Shown here: positions 48,243 through 58,520 of the stretch, piece after piece
Position numbering within the stretch: position 1 is the stretch's first letter
How the letters are laid out: every line of letters starts with the position of its first letter
Program-made: the position numbers and the translations under genes
The notes under the pieces: model-generated
Databases searched by the model: none
Seen by the model: the letters and a program-made list of their open reading frames with translations, nothing else
What the model was told of the DNA's origin: nothing
Source of the DNA: Microglena sp. YARC
Taxonomy: Eukaryota; Chlorophyta; Chlorophyceae; Chlamydomonadales; Chlamydomonadaceae
Direction of reading: 5' to 3'
Assembly (NCBI GenBank): GCA_022414725.1
Contig: CM039464.1
Span: 8,661,447 to 8,725,446, forward strand
Length of the DNA: 64,000 bases

Positions 48243-48404
48243 TTAACATAGAAGGAAACATGAAGTCAGAATATTAGCATTATTTTGTTAAGTAATCATT
48301 TCAAGTTTTAAATACTGTGTATGCTCCCGATTATGATCGGGAGGACATGTCCTACATGCGCTGTATTGTATTTGTACTCACACATGATGCGTGTCTTTAG
48401 AAGT
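48243..48404. repeat. Intron with one hairpin palindrome
   Basis: CTCCCGATTATGATCGGGAG at 48324-48343, in the opposite orientation to the main array units. Confidence 0.85.
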
Positions 48405-48580
48405 TCACCTCCTGCGGTCTTCTTTGTATGTGAGAAGTGGCGTGACTGAGGAAGATTAGTCTTCTTGTTGTCCATTGCATCAGCGGATGCGTGCAAGAAG
48501 AGCTTTGGATACTGTTCAGACAGTTTTTCACGGATGTCATACCTACGCCTTGACTGGTTTTAGGATTGCTTTCCCCCTAC
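48405..48580 (-). CDS. DUF7869-like transposase-like exon (first Asp motif)
   Basis: Minus-strand frame RRRYDIREKLSEQYPKLFLH, ASADAMDNKKTNLPQSRHFS, HTKKTAGGELLKTRIM. The D-x-MD-x-KTxLP pattern is the expected first acidic motif of the family, with the second in the next exon. The donor is near ATGTGTGAGT (about 48400). The upstream boundary is unclear; a frame with DKYSVEKKSRGKAILKPVKA precedes it and may be in a different frame. Confidence 0.6.
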
Positions 48581-48811
48581 TTTTCTTCTCCACGGAATAT
48601 TTGTCTGGCTTACTCCTTATGACTTGTGTTGTGGAATCCCAGGAATTCTGGGTACCAGAATACCAGGGATTGGGGGGAATGTAATGATACAGCCTATAGC
48701 TGTATCAGTAACGGTGCCGGGCTTAGGTCCGACACCCACTCTAGCAGCTGGTGACCAGGCATCTGCCTGGCAGCTAGCAGTGTAGTAGGTGACTTCAAGC
48801 GAATAGGGTCG

Positions 48812-49016
48812 TTGGGTTTGTCAATGCTCCCGATTATGATCGGGAGGACTGTGTGTATTCCGAGTTTGGTTTTCTCAATCATTCGCTCGTTGGGTTTGAC
48901 AATGCTCCCGATTATGATCAAGAGGACTGTGGGTATTCTGAGTTTGGTTTTTCTCAATCATTCGTTCGTTGGGTTTGACAATGCACCCGATTATGATAGG
49001 GAGGACTATGGGTATG
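48812..49016 (-). repeat. Hairpin-repeat array, short inverted block (3 units)
   Basis: Three 78 bp units, palindrome centres at about 48836, 48914 and 48993, in the reverse orientation to the main array. Together the two blocks flank about 200 bp of unique sequence and form a large inverted repeat. Confidence 0.9.
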
Positions 49017-49225
49017 CCGAGTTCGATGTTCATTGGCACTTGGCGCTCCTTGGTCCATTCGTCCATGACGCCGCATCCCAAATCCTTCCCGTCCGATTGG
49101 AGTTTTACTTCCACGGTACTGTCATTGTAGACCCTGCGGAAGACAAATAGGTTGGTAAAGCAAATGATTCAGATTCAGATTCAGATTCAAAATCAGATTC
49201 AGATATAGAGAAAAACCAAACTCAG
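49017..49225 (-). other. Unique core between inverted arrays, possible exon
   Basis: Minus-strand frame STVEVKLQSDGKDLGCGVMD, EWTKERQVPMNIELG is plausibly an upstream exon of the transposase-like gene. Its last bases (AACTCGGCATACCCATAG) are also the unit start of the array. A CAGATT hexamer run (49168-49205) adjoins. Confidence 0.5.
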
Positions 49226-49227
49226 AA

Positions 49228-51076
49228 TACCAATAGTCCTCCCGATCATAATCGGGAGCATTGTCAAACCCAACGACCGAATGATTGAGAAAACCAAATT
49301 CGGAATATACACAGTCCTCCCGATCATAATCGGGAGCATTGACAAACCCAACGAGCGAATGATTGAGAAAACAAAAACTCGGAATACACACAGTCCTCCC
49401 GATCATAATCGGGAGCACTGACAAACCCAACGAGCGAATGATTCAGAAAACATGTACTCGGCATACCCATAGTCCTCCCGATCATAATCGGGAGCATTGT
49501 CAAACCCAACGAGCGAATGATTGAGAAAACCTAATTCGGAATACACACAGTCCTCCCGATCATAATCGGGAGCACTGACAAACCCAACGAGCGAATGATT
49601 CAGAAAACATGTATTTGGCATTTTTTTTTTGTATTATTTTTTTGTACTCGGCATACCCATAGTCCTCCCGATCATAATCGGTAGCATTGTCAAACCCAAC
49701 GAGCGAATGATTGAGAATAACCAAACTCAGAATACCCACAGTCCTCCCGATCATAATCGGGAGCATTGTCAAACCCAACGAGCGAATGATTCAGAAAACA
49801 TGTACTCGGCATTTTTTTTTTTTTTTTTTTTTTTGTACTCGGCGTACCCATAGTCCTCCCGATCATAATCGGGAGCATTGTCAAACCCAACGAACGAATG
49901 ATTGAGAAAAACCAAGCTCAGAATACCCACAGTCCTCCCGATCATAATCGGGAGCATTGTCAAAGCCAACGAGCGAATGATTGAGAAAACCAAATTCGGA
50001 ATACACAGAGTCCTCCCGATCATAATCGGGAGCATTGACAAACCCAACGAGCGAATGATTCAGAAAACCAAATTCGGAATACACACAGTCCTCCCGATCA
50101 TAATCGGGAGCACTGACAAACCCAACGAGCGAATGATTCAGAAAACATGTACTCGGCATTTTTTTTTTTTTTTTTTTTACTCGGCATACCCATAGTCCTC
50201 CCGATCATAATCGGGAGCATTGTCAAACCCAACGAGCGAACGATTGAGAATAACCAAACTCAGAATACCCACAGTCCTCTTGATCATAATCGGGAGCATT
50301 GTCAAACCCAACGAGCGAATGATTCAGAAAACATGTACTCGGCTTATTTTTTGTTTTTTTTTGTTTTTGTTTTTGTACTCGGCATACCCACAGTCCTCCC
50401 GATCATAATCGGGAGCATTGTCAAACCCAACGAGCGAATGATTGAGAAAAATCAAGCTCAGAATACCCACAGTCCTCCCGATCATAATCGGGAGCATTGT
50501 CAAACCCAACGAGCGAATGATTGAGAAAAACCAAACTCAGAATACCCACAGTCCTCCCGATCATAATCGGGAGCATGGACAAACCCAACGAACGAATGAT
50601 TGAGAAAAACCAAACTCAGAATACCCACAGTCCTCCCGATCATAATCGGGAGCATTGACAAACCCAACGAGCGAATGATTGAGAAAACCAAATTCGGAAT
50701 ACACACAGTCCTCCCGATCATAATCGGGAGCACTGACAAACCTAACGAGCGAATGATTCAGAAAACATGTACTCGGCATTTTTTTTTGTTTTTGTTTTAT
50801 TTGTTTACTTGGCATACCCATAGTCCTCCCTATCATAATCGGGAGCATTGTCAAACCCAACGAACGAATGATTGAGAAAAACCAAACTCAGAATACCCAC
50901 AGTCCTCTTGATCATAATCGGGAGCATTGTCAAACCCAACGAGCGAATGATTGAGAAAAACCAAACTCAGAATACCCACAGTCCTCCCGATCATAATCGG
51001 GAGCATTGTCAAACCCAACGAGCGAATGATTGAGAAAACCAAACTCGGAATACACACAGTCCTCCCGATCATAAAA
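49228..51076 (+). repeat. Hairpin-repeat array, main block (about 22 units of 78 bp)
   Basis: Each unit carries CTCCCGATCATAATCGGGAG (8 bp stem, 4 nt loop) plus CATTGTCAAACCCAACGAGC, GAATGATTGAGAAAACCAA and AATACCCACAGTC-like sequence. Period is 77-79 bp, longer (105-122 bp) where a T-rich tract follows ACTCGGC (49621, 49812, 50158, 50345, 50780). The last unit is truncated inside the palindrome (about 51068). A few stems carry mismatches (50271, 50823, 50902). Isoleucine/Asn-rich frames are repeat products. Confidence 0.95.
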
Positions 51077-51079
51077 AAA

Positions 51080-52375
51080 ATCAATCCTAAAACCAGTCAA
51101 AGAAAACTTGATCCACCGAATGCCTAGACGGAACAGGCAAAAGGGCTAAATTCTTCTGGGCTATGACATTTCATCAGTCATGCTATGCAAGTCAAGCAGG
51201 CCTCAACTTCACATCTTTGCTTTACCTATTGCAGTACTGGGCCACTAAAACAAACCCAGTAAAATAGGTAGGTGGCCGAGGTGGGCAAGAACACAGTAAA
51301 ATATAAAGAACTGCAGGTGTACATGATCCATATGTCAGTGTCATGTAAAGTACCAATCACAACATAAACACCCAACCACACTCCCGGCAAAGATTAACCA
51401 ATAAAACAAGGCAACCTGTTGGCAAGCAGTAACTTGGTCAACACAGGCACAAGGCAGCTAAGTCTGGGCTACAATTGCAGTCTACCACTACAATGCAATT
51501 CATAACCAAACCAGACGCTATGGAAATCTTGGAACGGTAGCTAAGGATGCATGCCATATGGGTATGCAGTACTGTCCGCCATTACTCTGACGCAGGTGCA
51601 GGCGCGGTAACCATCATGCAGGTAGGCAGGCCTCAGGAAGTGCAGGCGGGTGCAGAGCTGTTCGCCAGTACTCCGGCGCAGGTGCTGGCCCGGCGCGTGT
51701 CCTGGTCTGGTCTGGCAGGTGCAGGCGGGTAACCGCCATGCAGGTAGGCAGACCTATCCAGTGCTCCGAGCGCCAGTGCTCCTGGCTATCTGCCCAGCAT
51801 CCACCAGAGAAGGTGCTAGGCAGGACAGTGACAGTGAAATGCATTGCGCAAAGGGTGCGAGAATTAGAAGCAACTCGGGGTGTTATTCACAACCACCCGG
51901 TGCTAATGCAGATGCGCAGCGAGGCGATGCAGAAAGCGAAAAGGCAAAGCAGCAGATCATGAGAACAGAGCTGAAGTGAATTCCCATAGCAGTGAAATGC
52001 ATTGCGCAAAGGGTGCGAGAATTAGGTGCAACTCGGGACCATGCAGGGGCCACCCGGTGCTAATGCAGATGCGCAGCAAAGCAATGCAGGATGCGAAAGG
52101 CAATTTGCGCAAGGCATGAAAGGAGGTGAAAGCGCAAGGCTTGAAAAGAGGTGAAAGCGCAAGGCATGAAGCAAACCCTTTCCGACTTATCAAAACAGTC
52201 TTTCATGCATGCGCAGCAAGGGGGGGCCCGGCAAGGGGGGTCAATCAATGCACATTCAAGGGGTCATGCAAAGGGGCCAAGCTGCCAGGTCATGCAAAGG
52301 GGTCAAGCTGCCAGAGAAGGTGCTGGCATGGCAATCAATGCACAGCAAGGAGTCATGCAAAGGGGTCAAAGCTGC
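51080..52375. other. TIR-element interior with small duplications
   Basis: No gene recognised. GCAGGTGCAGGCGCGG-type repeats (about 51590-51760), a duplicated TGAAATGCATTGCGCAAAGG (51835, 51992), and GGGGTCAAGCTGCCAG / GCAAGGCATGAA tandem motifs (52090-52370). Confidence 0.6.
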
Positions 52376-52497
52376 CAATCCATTGAGAAGGACACCAAGG
52401 CAGAGGCTGTGCAATCGGATGGAGACAATGTAGACATTTGCTAAGGAGGAGGAGATGGAGGAGGAGGAAGATGGGGATGGGGGCATGGAGGAGGAGA
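52376..52497 (+). repeat. Inverted duplicate of the gene's 3' coding end
   Basis: Reads CCAATCCATTGAGAAGGACA, then the code for KAEAVQSDGDNVDI and a GAGGAGGAG tract. It is a reverse-complement match to about 46145-46265, the acidic C-terminal coding region on the other side of the element. Confidence 0.85.
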
Positions 52498-53140
52498 TTC
52501 TAGTGCAGCGATTGTACAGGCGCTGTTGTTACCCAACAAGTTAGCATTGGCCCTCTTTCTACAACGTGATAGCCTGTTCCCACAGCCAATCTAGAGTAGA
52601 CAGTATTGTGTCAGGCAGCACCATGGCGTCAGTTAGCACATGACCAGTCAGCACCAAGTGCAGAAGTTATCACCAATGGACTTGTTGGCAGCAGTGCAAC
52701 ATTAGCACCGTGCACAAGTTTTGCACGAGTGTACTAGTTTTGCCTTATCCAACACACATTTTGAGTGATTTCAGGATTCTAGGATGCAGTTTGCAGATTT
52801 AAGGATATAAATTTGTGTTATGTACATAATGAGGCTATGAGTATGAAATTATGAATAATAAGTCCTGAGTTAGGGAGTTATTAGTTCTGACTTGGTATAA
52901 GGTACATATAAGTTCTGAGTTGTGAGTTATACATAAGTGAGGTAACACATAAGTACAGATTTCGGAGTCATAAGTACTAAAGTTGTACTTTCGAACTGTT
53001 GAGTTGTGAGTTGTGAGATAAATAATTATGAGCAATGCGTTCAAGACTTTGTAAACAGCTTTCACCTTCCTCTTGACTGTCCTCTACAATTGATTTTGTA
53101 TTGGAATATACTTCGAAGGAAATTTCTCTCTCTCCAAACG
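52498..53140. other. TIR-element right interior
   Basis: AT-rich from about 52800, with TTGTGAGTTRTRAGT-like repeats (52850-53025). No gene seen. Confidence 0.5.
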
Positions 53141-53199
53141 AGCAAAATCAATGTTACAATTGAAATTGAAGGGAATAGTCTCTTTCTTCTGAATACAAC

Positions 53200-53385
53200 A
53201 AAACAATCTTACAAAATAAATTGTAAGATATTTTCGTAAAATACACCAAAAAAGCAAAATCAATTAATTTGCGAAAACGATCTTACAAAATAAATTGTAA
53301 GATATTTTCGTAAAAATACACCAAAAAAGCAAAATCAATTAATTTGCCCGAAAACGATCTTACAATATTTATCCTAAGATATCAG
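53200..53385. repeat. Right subterminal palindromes
   Basis: ATCTTACAAAATAAATTGTAAGAT-type hairpins at about 53204-53230 and 53280-53305, and a degenerate one at about 53358-53382. The surrounding ATTTTCGTAAAATACACCAA is repeated with about 76 bp spacing. They mirror the left end. Confidence 0.85.
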
Positions 53386-53394
53386 TAAAATAAA

Positions 53395-53423
53395 AAATCC
53401 GTTCGGAAGCAGGAACGCCCATT
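53395..53423 (-). repeat. Right terminal inverted repeat
   Basis: Ends AAGCAGGAACGCCCATT, followed by the ATAG target copy (53424-53427). Confidence 0.95.
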
Positions 53424-54375
53424 ATAGGGATATAGCCCAGGAATACAGTTATGATCAAACTGCTCATAGAAGAGTACATCACGACTCTCTACTACCTGGC
53501 GCAACTTAGGAACCCAAACAAAAATTAACCCTTACTCACCAGGGAATACCCAACCAGTCTACCAGATAACGCCCTTTCGTCCAGCTTGTTGCGCTTCTTC
53601 CCATTGACTAACGTAACGTAGCAAGGGCATCCGAACACGCGCAACATCGACCACATCAGGCTGAACCCCAAAGGAAAGCTCATGAGGAGTCTTATCTCCC
53701 TGATTGGGCAAGCGATTACGAAGGTAACACGCAGCTAGGAAGGCATAGGGCCAGAAAGACTTAGTTAGCTTAGACTCCAGGTGGATGCTCCTAGCTATAG
53801 ACTGTAAGACCCCATTGTACCTCTCCACAGTTGCATTCTGCTGTGCAGTGTATGCCAAAGATAACTCATGCGCTGCCCCAACCGATATCAGCCAATCCTC
53901 AAACCACTTTACTATAAACTCCTTAGCCCTGTCAGACCTCAGGCACTTAAAGGCAAACCCGTGCAGCTGATTCATCCATCTGAGGATGATAGTCTGAACT
54001 GCTAAGGGAGCTTCATCCCTGGTCCTCAAGCACAACACTTCAGCATAGCCAGAGTGTTGGTCTGTGAGGCACAGAATATAAAAACTCCCCACGCAGACCT
54101 CTAATATGAACTGGCCCCATGATGTCCAAGTGAAGGCGTTGGAGAGGTGCATTGATCGGAGTAGTGCTTGCTTTAGGAAAAGGGAGACGTTTGCCCTTAG
54201 CCTTTTGACAAGCATCACAAGGATCTTAGCCAGTTTTTGGACCTGGTTGAGTGAGAGGGTAAGTTCTTAACCATACCCTTCTGACAAGTCTGTGCATGGC
54301 ATCATAGCCGGGGTGACCCAGCCGCCTATGCCACAGCCATTCAGGAGTGGTAGGGATAACACCTACCATAGGAGC
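53424..54375 (-). pseudogene. Copia integrase and pre-integrase domain, decayed
   Basis: The pre-integrase zinc region at about 54350-54190 reads EWLWHRRLGHPGYDAMHRLV...CDACQKAKGKRLPF (H-H-C-C), with an in-frame TAA before the CxxC. The core at 54218-53559 reads ILCLTDQHSGYAEVLCLRTR, CLRSDRAKEFIVKWFEDWLI and HELSLAYTAQQNATVERYNG, so the D-D-E triad is readable (E in VERYNG). After a stop at 53559 another frame reads VPKLRQVVESRDVLFYEQFD, the usual copia region after integrase, up to the transposon insertion. No gag or protease lies upstream: copia sequence ends abruptly at about 54375. Confidence 0.92.
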
Positions 54376-54905
54376 ACGCCGGTCTTCGGGTCTTTTTCGA
54401 TAACTTCATTTTACTTCAAAAAAACAGTAGGGGTCTTTCCGATAGTCCCTCCGCGCGAATTATATCTCGAGGGATGTCCGGTAGATTTTCCCGTGCAATA
54501 CCGTGGTAGTACCGTGGCAGCAGTACGTGATTTGCCATGGATGATTCGCCTAAGATTCGGAAGCTGACGCGACCATCACTGCGTGTCGGGAAGCTGACGC
54601 GACCATCACTGCGTGTCGGAAGCTGACGCGATTCGCCTTATAGATTCGAGAGCTGACGTGTGTCCCGCGAATAGATAAGAAAAAATACGATTAGCCTAAC
54701 GGTTAATGGATGCGAGGCATCAATCAAAATACGACAAAATACGACAAAATACGACAAAATACGATTCATTACACTTTGTTACACCTTTCTACTCTCCGCG
54801 CAGGATGCGACTGATATACCGGTTACCGTTCCGCCCCCGCTACTCGCATGACTGTTGGTTAGCGATTCGCCCGAAGGGCTCATATGCGAAGCATGTGACA
54901 CCGCT
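54376..54905. repeat. Left end of an AT-richer integrated element, with subterminal repeats
   Basis: Sequence changes at about 54376. GGAAGCTGACGCGACCATCA CTGCGTGTC is tandemly repeated (54558-54640, two full and one partial copy), and AAAATACGAC occurs four times (54726-54765). No gene on either strand. Repeats just inside an abrupt junction suit the terminus of an integrated element. Confidence 0.55.
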
Positions 54906-54910
54906 GTTAC

Positions 54911-55935
54911 TCAGCAAACCGTTTGGGCTTTCGCACTGTTCTTTTTGCTTTTGGTTTCGTCCTTCTTATCAATAGCAGTAACAATCTCGTCATAGGAATT
55001 AAATGCCTTTGACCTTTGCATCCTTTCTGATTTGATTGTCTTCTTTTTCTGAATCAGTCTATCTTTCACGTTTGTAACAACGTTCAATTCGCTTGGTCTA
55101 TACAGACGTTTGACTCCTCTCAGCTTGAATCTGTATGCTATGTGTTCTTCAATGGTGTAAATCTCTGTAGAAAATCTGGCCTTCTCCTTTTCAAATGTCT
55201 TCTTCTGTAACATTATACGCACTCTGTCTCCTACTTTCAGGGTCACTTTGTCGTTCATCTTTTGATTTTTTTTTAATTGAGCTTCATATAGCTTTTGAGA
55301 ATAATCGAGATCGTCATACACCTCGTTGGGCGAAGCATCTTTCAACCCAGAATGAGGGGAGTCGTTATACAGCTCAACAATTTCACCAAGTGCGTCTACC
55401 CATTTTTTAGTCTTGTTCTCTAGTGAGTATTTCTTTATCAGACCCTTCAGTGTCCTAGTAAATCTGTCAACGATTCCCAGCTTGTTCCCCTTTATATTTA
55501 GTTCTTTATTGAAAGACTCAAATATTGAAGATGCAAAAAAATCATCTCCTGATACACTGTTGATATTTTCGTCTACATCGCCTATAAATTCCTGATAGGC
55601 ATCTAAAACGTCATCCATCTTACCACTTTTCAGTGGGTAGCAATAAGCTTTGCGAGAAATGATATCAATACACATAAGAATTTGATTGATGTTGTTATTT
55701 ATCCTCTTGCTAGACAATGGCATAATTGCCACATCAATCTGGAATGATCTGGGTTTTGCAGTGATCTTGAATTTGAATTTTGTGGTCTTTGGTAAATTTG
55801 TGTCAGCTCTCGTGGATTGAAGTAATCTTCGATATCTCGTTTGGTAATCCCGTCGTCTTTTAATCTAGTAAATATTTTTGCCTTGGACAGCAATTTTAGA
55901 TTTGGATTAGCTTTCAAAATGGATTCAAGATTCAT
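54911..55935 (-). pseudogene. Retroviral-type integrase of a polinton/virophage-like element, one frameshift
   Basis: Starts MNLESILKANPNLKLLSKAK at 55935. The frame shifts near 55780 and continues as KITAKPRSFQIDVAIMPLSS. The catalytic core is visible: first Asp in FQIDVAIMP, then ILMCIDIISRKAYCYPLKSG; second Asp in the SVSGDDFFASSIFES region; then NKLGIVDRFTRTLKGLIKKY, where retroviral-type integrases usually have Glu and this copy has Asp (VDRF). The C-terminal SH3-like segment is KVGDRVRIMLQKKTFEKEKA...RLYRPSELNVV, as in polinton and Ty3-like integrases. It sits about 18 bp downstream of the helicase stop, same strand: compact, virus-like packing. Intact apart from the frameshift. Confidence 0.82.
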
Positions 55936-55953
55936 TATATATATTATGAATGT

Positions 55954-57440
55954 TTATGGAGGGGGAGTATCAATCAGTATTTTTTTGGTTCGCTCGGTTT
56001 GCATTGCAGGCAACACAGATGGCAATTCGATTTTATATGACGTAGGGCGTTGTCTTGTCTGTCTATAGTACATTGGTTTTTTGAATGTTTTTCTACTCCC
56101 ATGTACTGTTGGGCATTTCCTGCAAATTCTATTATTTTCCTTTTTGTAAAGCTCTATGCACCAATCAACAGTGATGTAATTGTTTGCAAGGCACGAAGTT
56201 TTTGTCTCGTTTCCTGTCTTGTTTCTTGTAGCCGCAAATCTTCCCGTTGAAGAACTCTACCAAGTTCAATGCCTTCAAGTCAAATTCCAGGAAATATACG
56301 TCAGATAGCCTGACACACCTTGAGACAGCACAGTATGCCAGCGGATGTCTGTTATAATGCTCATGTCGCAAATGACAAATTTTCTCATCAATACAAGCAC
56401 CTTGTTCCGAATGGCAAGTGTTGGCGTGTGATAGTTTGAAATGTTTCGACAATCATGTCATGGGGGATATCGACTCTAAGTTCTTTGTCTTGAACATCTT
56501 GCAGAGTGAAATGTTTATTGGTTTGTCCAACAAATAGTGTATCTGTAGTTGGGTCGCATTTTTATCTTCTTGCTCTTGATCTTAGGCGCACCCTTGGAAG
56601 CGCTTTGCGCATGAGCCTTACCACTCTGTTTATTGTTGTCTTGCAGATCAGTTCCTGATTGTAGTGATATTTGATTCCATTGTCCAGTGTCTTGAGATCA
56701 TCAGCTTTCTCTATCTTTTTCTTGTCAATCAGACTGTCTAGATATTTATTGACACTATTAGAACTCGTGTCTCGATGTGTGATCGCTTTATAATACCCAG
56801 TTTTTTGAGGTCTTTCCAAATGATTTTCAATATCTTTTTTGGGAAATGCTTCAAGATAGTTTTATAAACACCCAAATCAGAATGAAATAGGTCATTGAAA
56901 AATTCAAGCATTTTCAATTTATCTTCATCTGTTTCCAATCGATGATTCTGTGTTAGCGTCATTGTCCATTTGAACATTTGGTGATATACCCTGTCTTTTC
57001 ATCAGTTGCTTACGTCATCTCCAATGGATTCCAGTTGATGAGAGTCTCCGTTAGCCAGTATGTATAGTTTTTATTCTGCATAAACTTGTACACGTCAACC
57101 AGGTTGCGTCTTGTGAGCAACATTATTTCCTCAAATATGACGCATTTAATTCCTTCCATCGAATGACAACCTAGTGTTTTATTCCCATTATGATCAAAAT
57201 CCCATGAGGCTGTGAAATGTGCATGCGTTGATACCAGTGGTTTTCTTGAGAGCTTCTCTAACTTGCGAATTCCATGGGAGCCACTACCAATATCTGGTTT
57301 GTTTCAAAATTCTTTAATGCATCTACTATTGTAAGTGTAAGACTTTCCACAACCAGCTAGACCGTTAACAAATGTTCTATTTTTTACCTCTTTTTGTGAT
57401 TGTGGATTTACACGGATTGATATATATATTTCGTCTAGAT
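55954..57440 (-). pseudogene. Superfamily 1 helicase part of a PolB-helicase gene, broken
   Basis: Helicase motifs occur in order on minus in shifting frames: Walker A FVNGLAGCGKSYT (about 57340-57375), motif Ia-like ACTFHSLMG (about 57200), Walker B-like CVIFEEIMLL (about 57130), motif III ANGDSHQLESIGDD (about 57030), motif IV TLTQNHRLETDEDKLKM (about 56950), HYNQELICK (about 56650), motif V-like HANTCHSEQGACIDEKI (about 56420) and motif VI YCAVSRCVRLSDVYFLE (about 56310). The tail CRKCPTVHGSRKTFKKP ends at a TAA (55954). At least four frameshifts or stops interrupt it. It follows the polymerase motifs directly, so the two were probably one fused protein. Confidence 0.8.
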
Positions 57441-58520
57441 TGGTTTGAAGTATTGTTTGATCTCCTTTGTACTGAGTTTACTAACGTCTATTTGTTGTGT
57501 ATTTTGATTCTCTGTTATTTGAGTTATTATGTGGGCGAAAATCAAACCAATAGGTGATTTGGTGGCATTGATTTGTTCTCCCATTTCAATTGACCCAGTC
57601 CGTCTCCAAAAGCGCTCAATGCAACTGGAATCGTTTCCTTCTTTCAAAACATATACAGCATCGGTTTTGACGGCTTTAACCTCGATGTTTGATTTAGCCA
57701 ATGTTTCTATCAGTTCGTTTACTTGAAATCTTGCCCCTATTGATAATAGCTATTCTCATTGGTAAAAATCCGCTTGTTAGTTCTGTTTTTTTCGTTAAAT
57801 TCACAATGTGTAAATCTTCGGATAGTGAGATCACACAAGATGACTTGCCGCTTTTTCTTTTTTTAGCAAGTAATTACAAGCGTCATCTTTTTTTGTGAAT
57901 ACAGCCGATTGTCTTTTGGTATTGTATTTCTTTCCCAACAATCCAGACAAACTTGTTGGGTATACCCTTCGAAGTTTTAGTGGGATATCTTCGTATTTTT
58001 CATCAAAACACGATGCCACTATGTCTCCCAATTCTTCGCATTTTACCCATAGAACTTCTAAATATGACAATACGCTATATTCGACGTTCATTGATTCCAG
58101 TTTTAACAATTCGTATCCGTATATGAGCATACGTTCTTTGCTGTAAATTTTGTGTATTTTAGTTATTTTCACAACATACAAGAACTTACTGTTGATAGGT
58201 CTGTTTTCATTGGCTTGGAATGTATCCCATGATGGACAATTGGAAAACCCAATGTTTCAAAATATATATCAAGCATGAAGCATTAGTGTTTGTTAAAATC
58301 TATTCCTACGTATTCATCACGCATGCGAAGAGAGAGATCTTCGTCAACAAGCTTACCATTAGGGATAGACTCCGAATACCAGTTAAATACATTGCAACTA
58401 GAGGGTTGTACGTGGAAAGGTTCTTTTTGTTGAGGATAGATTTCACGACAGTTGATTCTAGTATGATAAACTTTTTATAAATATCTATGTCATCAATCAC
58501 ACAATCGATGCATCCATCTA
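57435..58520 (-). pseudogene. Family B DNA polymerase (protein-primed-like), broken
   Basis: Minus-strand polymerase motifs in order: DEYVGIDFNKH (about 58325-58290), a motif A-like D-x-N-K as in virophage and polinton-type PolB, followed at once by a stop. Then KITKIHKIYSKERMLIYGYE, YSVLSYLEVLWVKCEELGDI and SLSGLLGKKYNTKRQSAVFT (57930-57890), matching the palm segment with a GLLxKxxNK pattern. Then IEVKAVKTDAVYVL (about 57682-57643), the K-T-D motif C form used by these polymerases instead of DTDS. Stops and frame changes make it non-functional. Assignment rests on motif order and remembered family patterns. Confidence 0.72.

Larger units (their letters stand above)
45718..53423. mobile_element. 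7.7 kb TIR DNA transposon nested in copia
   Basis: Perfect inverted repeats of 29 bp at the ends (45718-45746, starting AATGGGCGTTCC; 53395-53423, ending GGAACGCCCATT). Flanked by a 4 bp direct repeat ATAG (45714-45717, 53424-53427), a likely target duplication. It encodes a minus-strand gene with a DUF7869-like transposase domain (46058-49150), a large hairpin-repeat array and subterminal palindromes. Removing it reconnects the copia integrase (53428+) with the linker (45717-), so it transposed into an existing copia copy. Superfamily not assigned. Confidence 0.9.

Noticed and set aside
49228..51076. CRISPR array
   Set aside because: Units are 78 bp direct repeats with conserved 'spacers', in a eukaryotic transposon, without cas genes or unique spacers.
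48700..51084. Ile/Asn/Arg-rich frames (IVLPIIIGSIVKPNERM-type) on both strands
   Set aside because: All are translations of the hairpin repeat; identical motifs recur every 26 codons.
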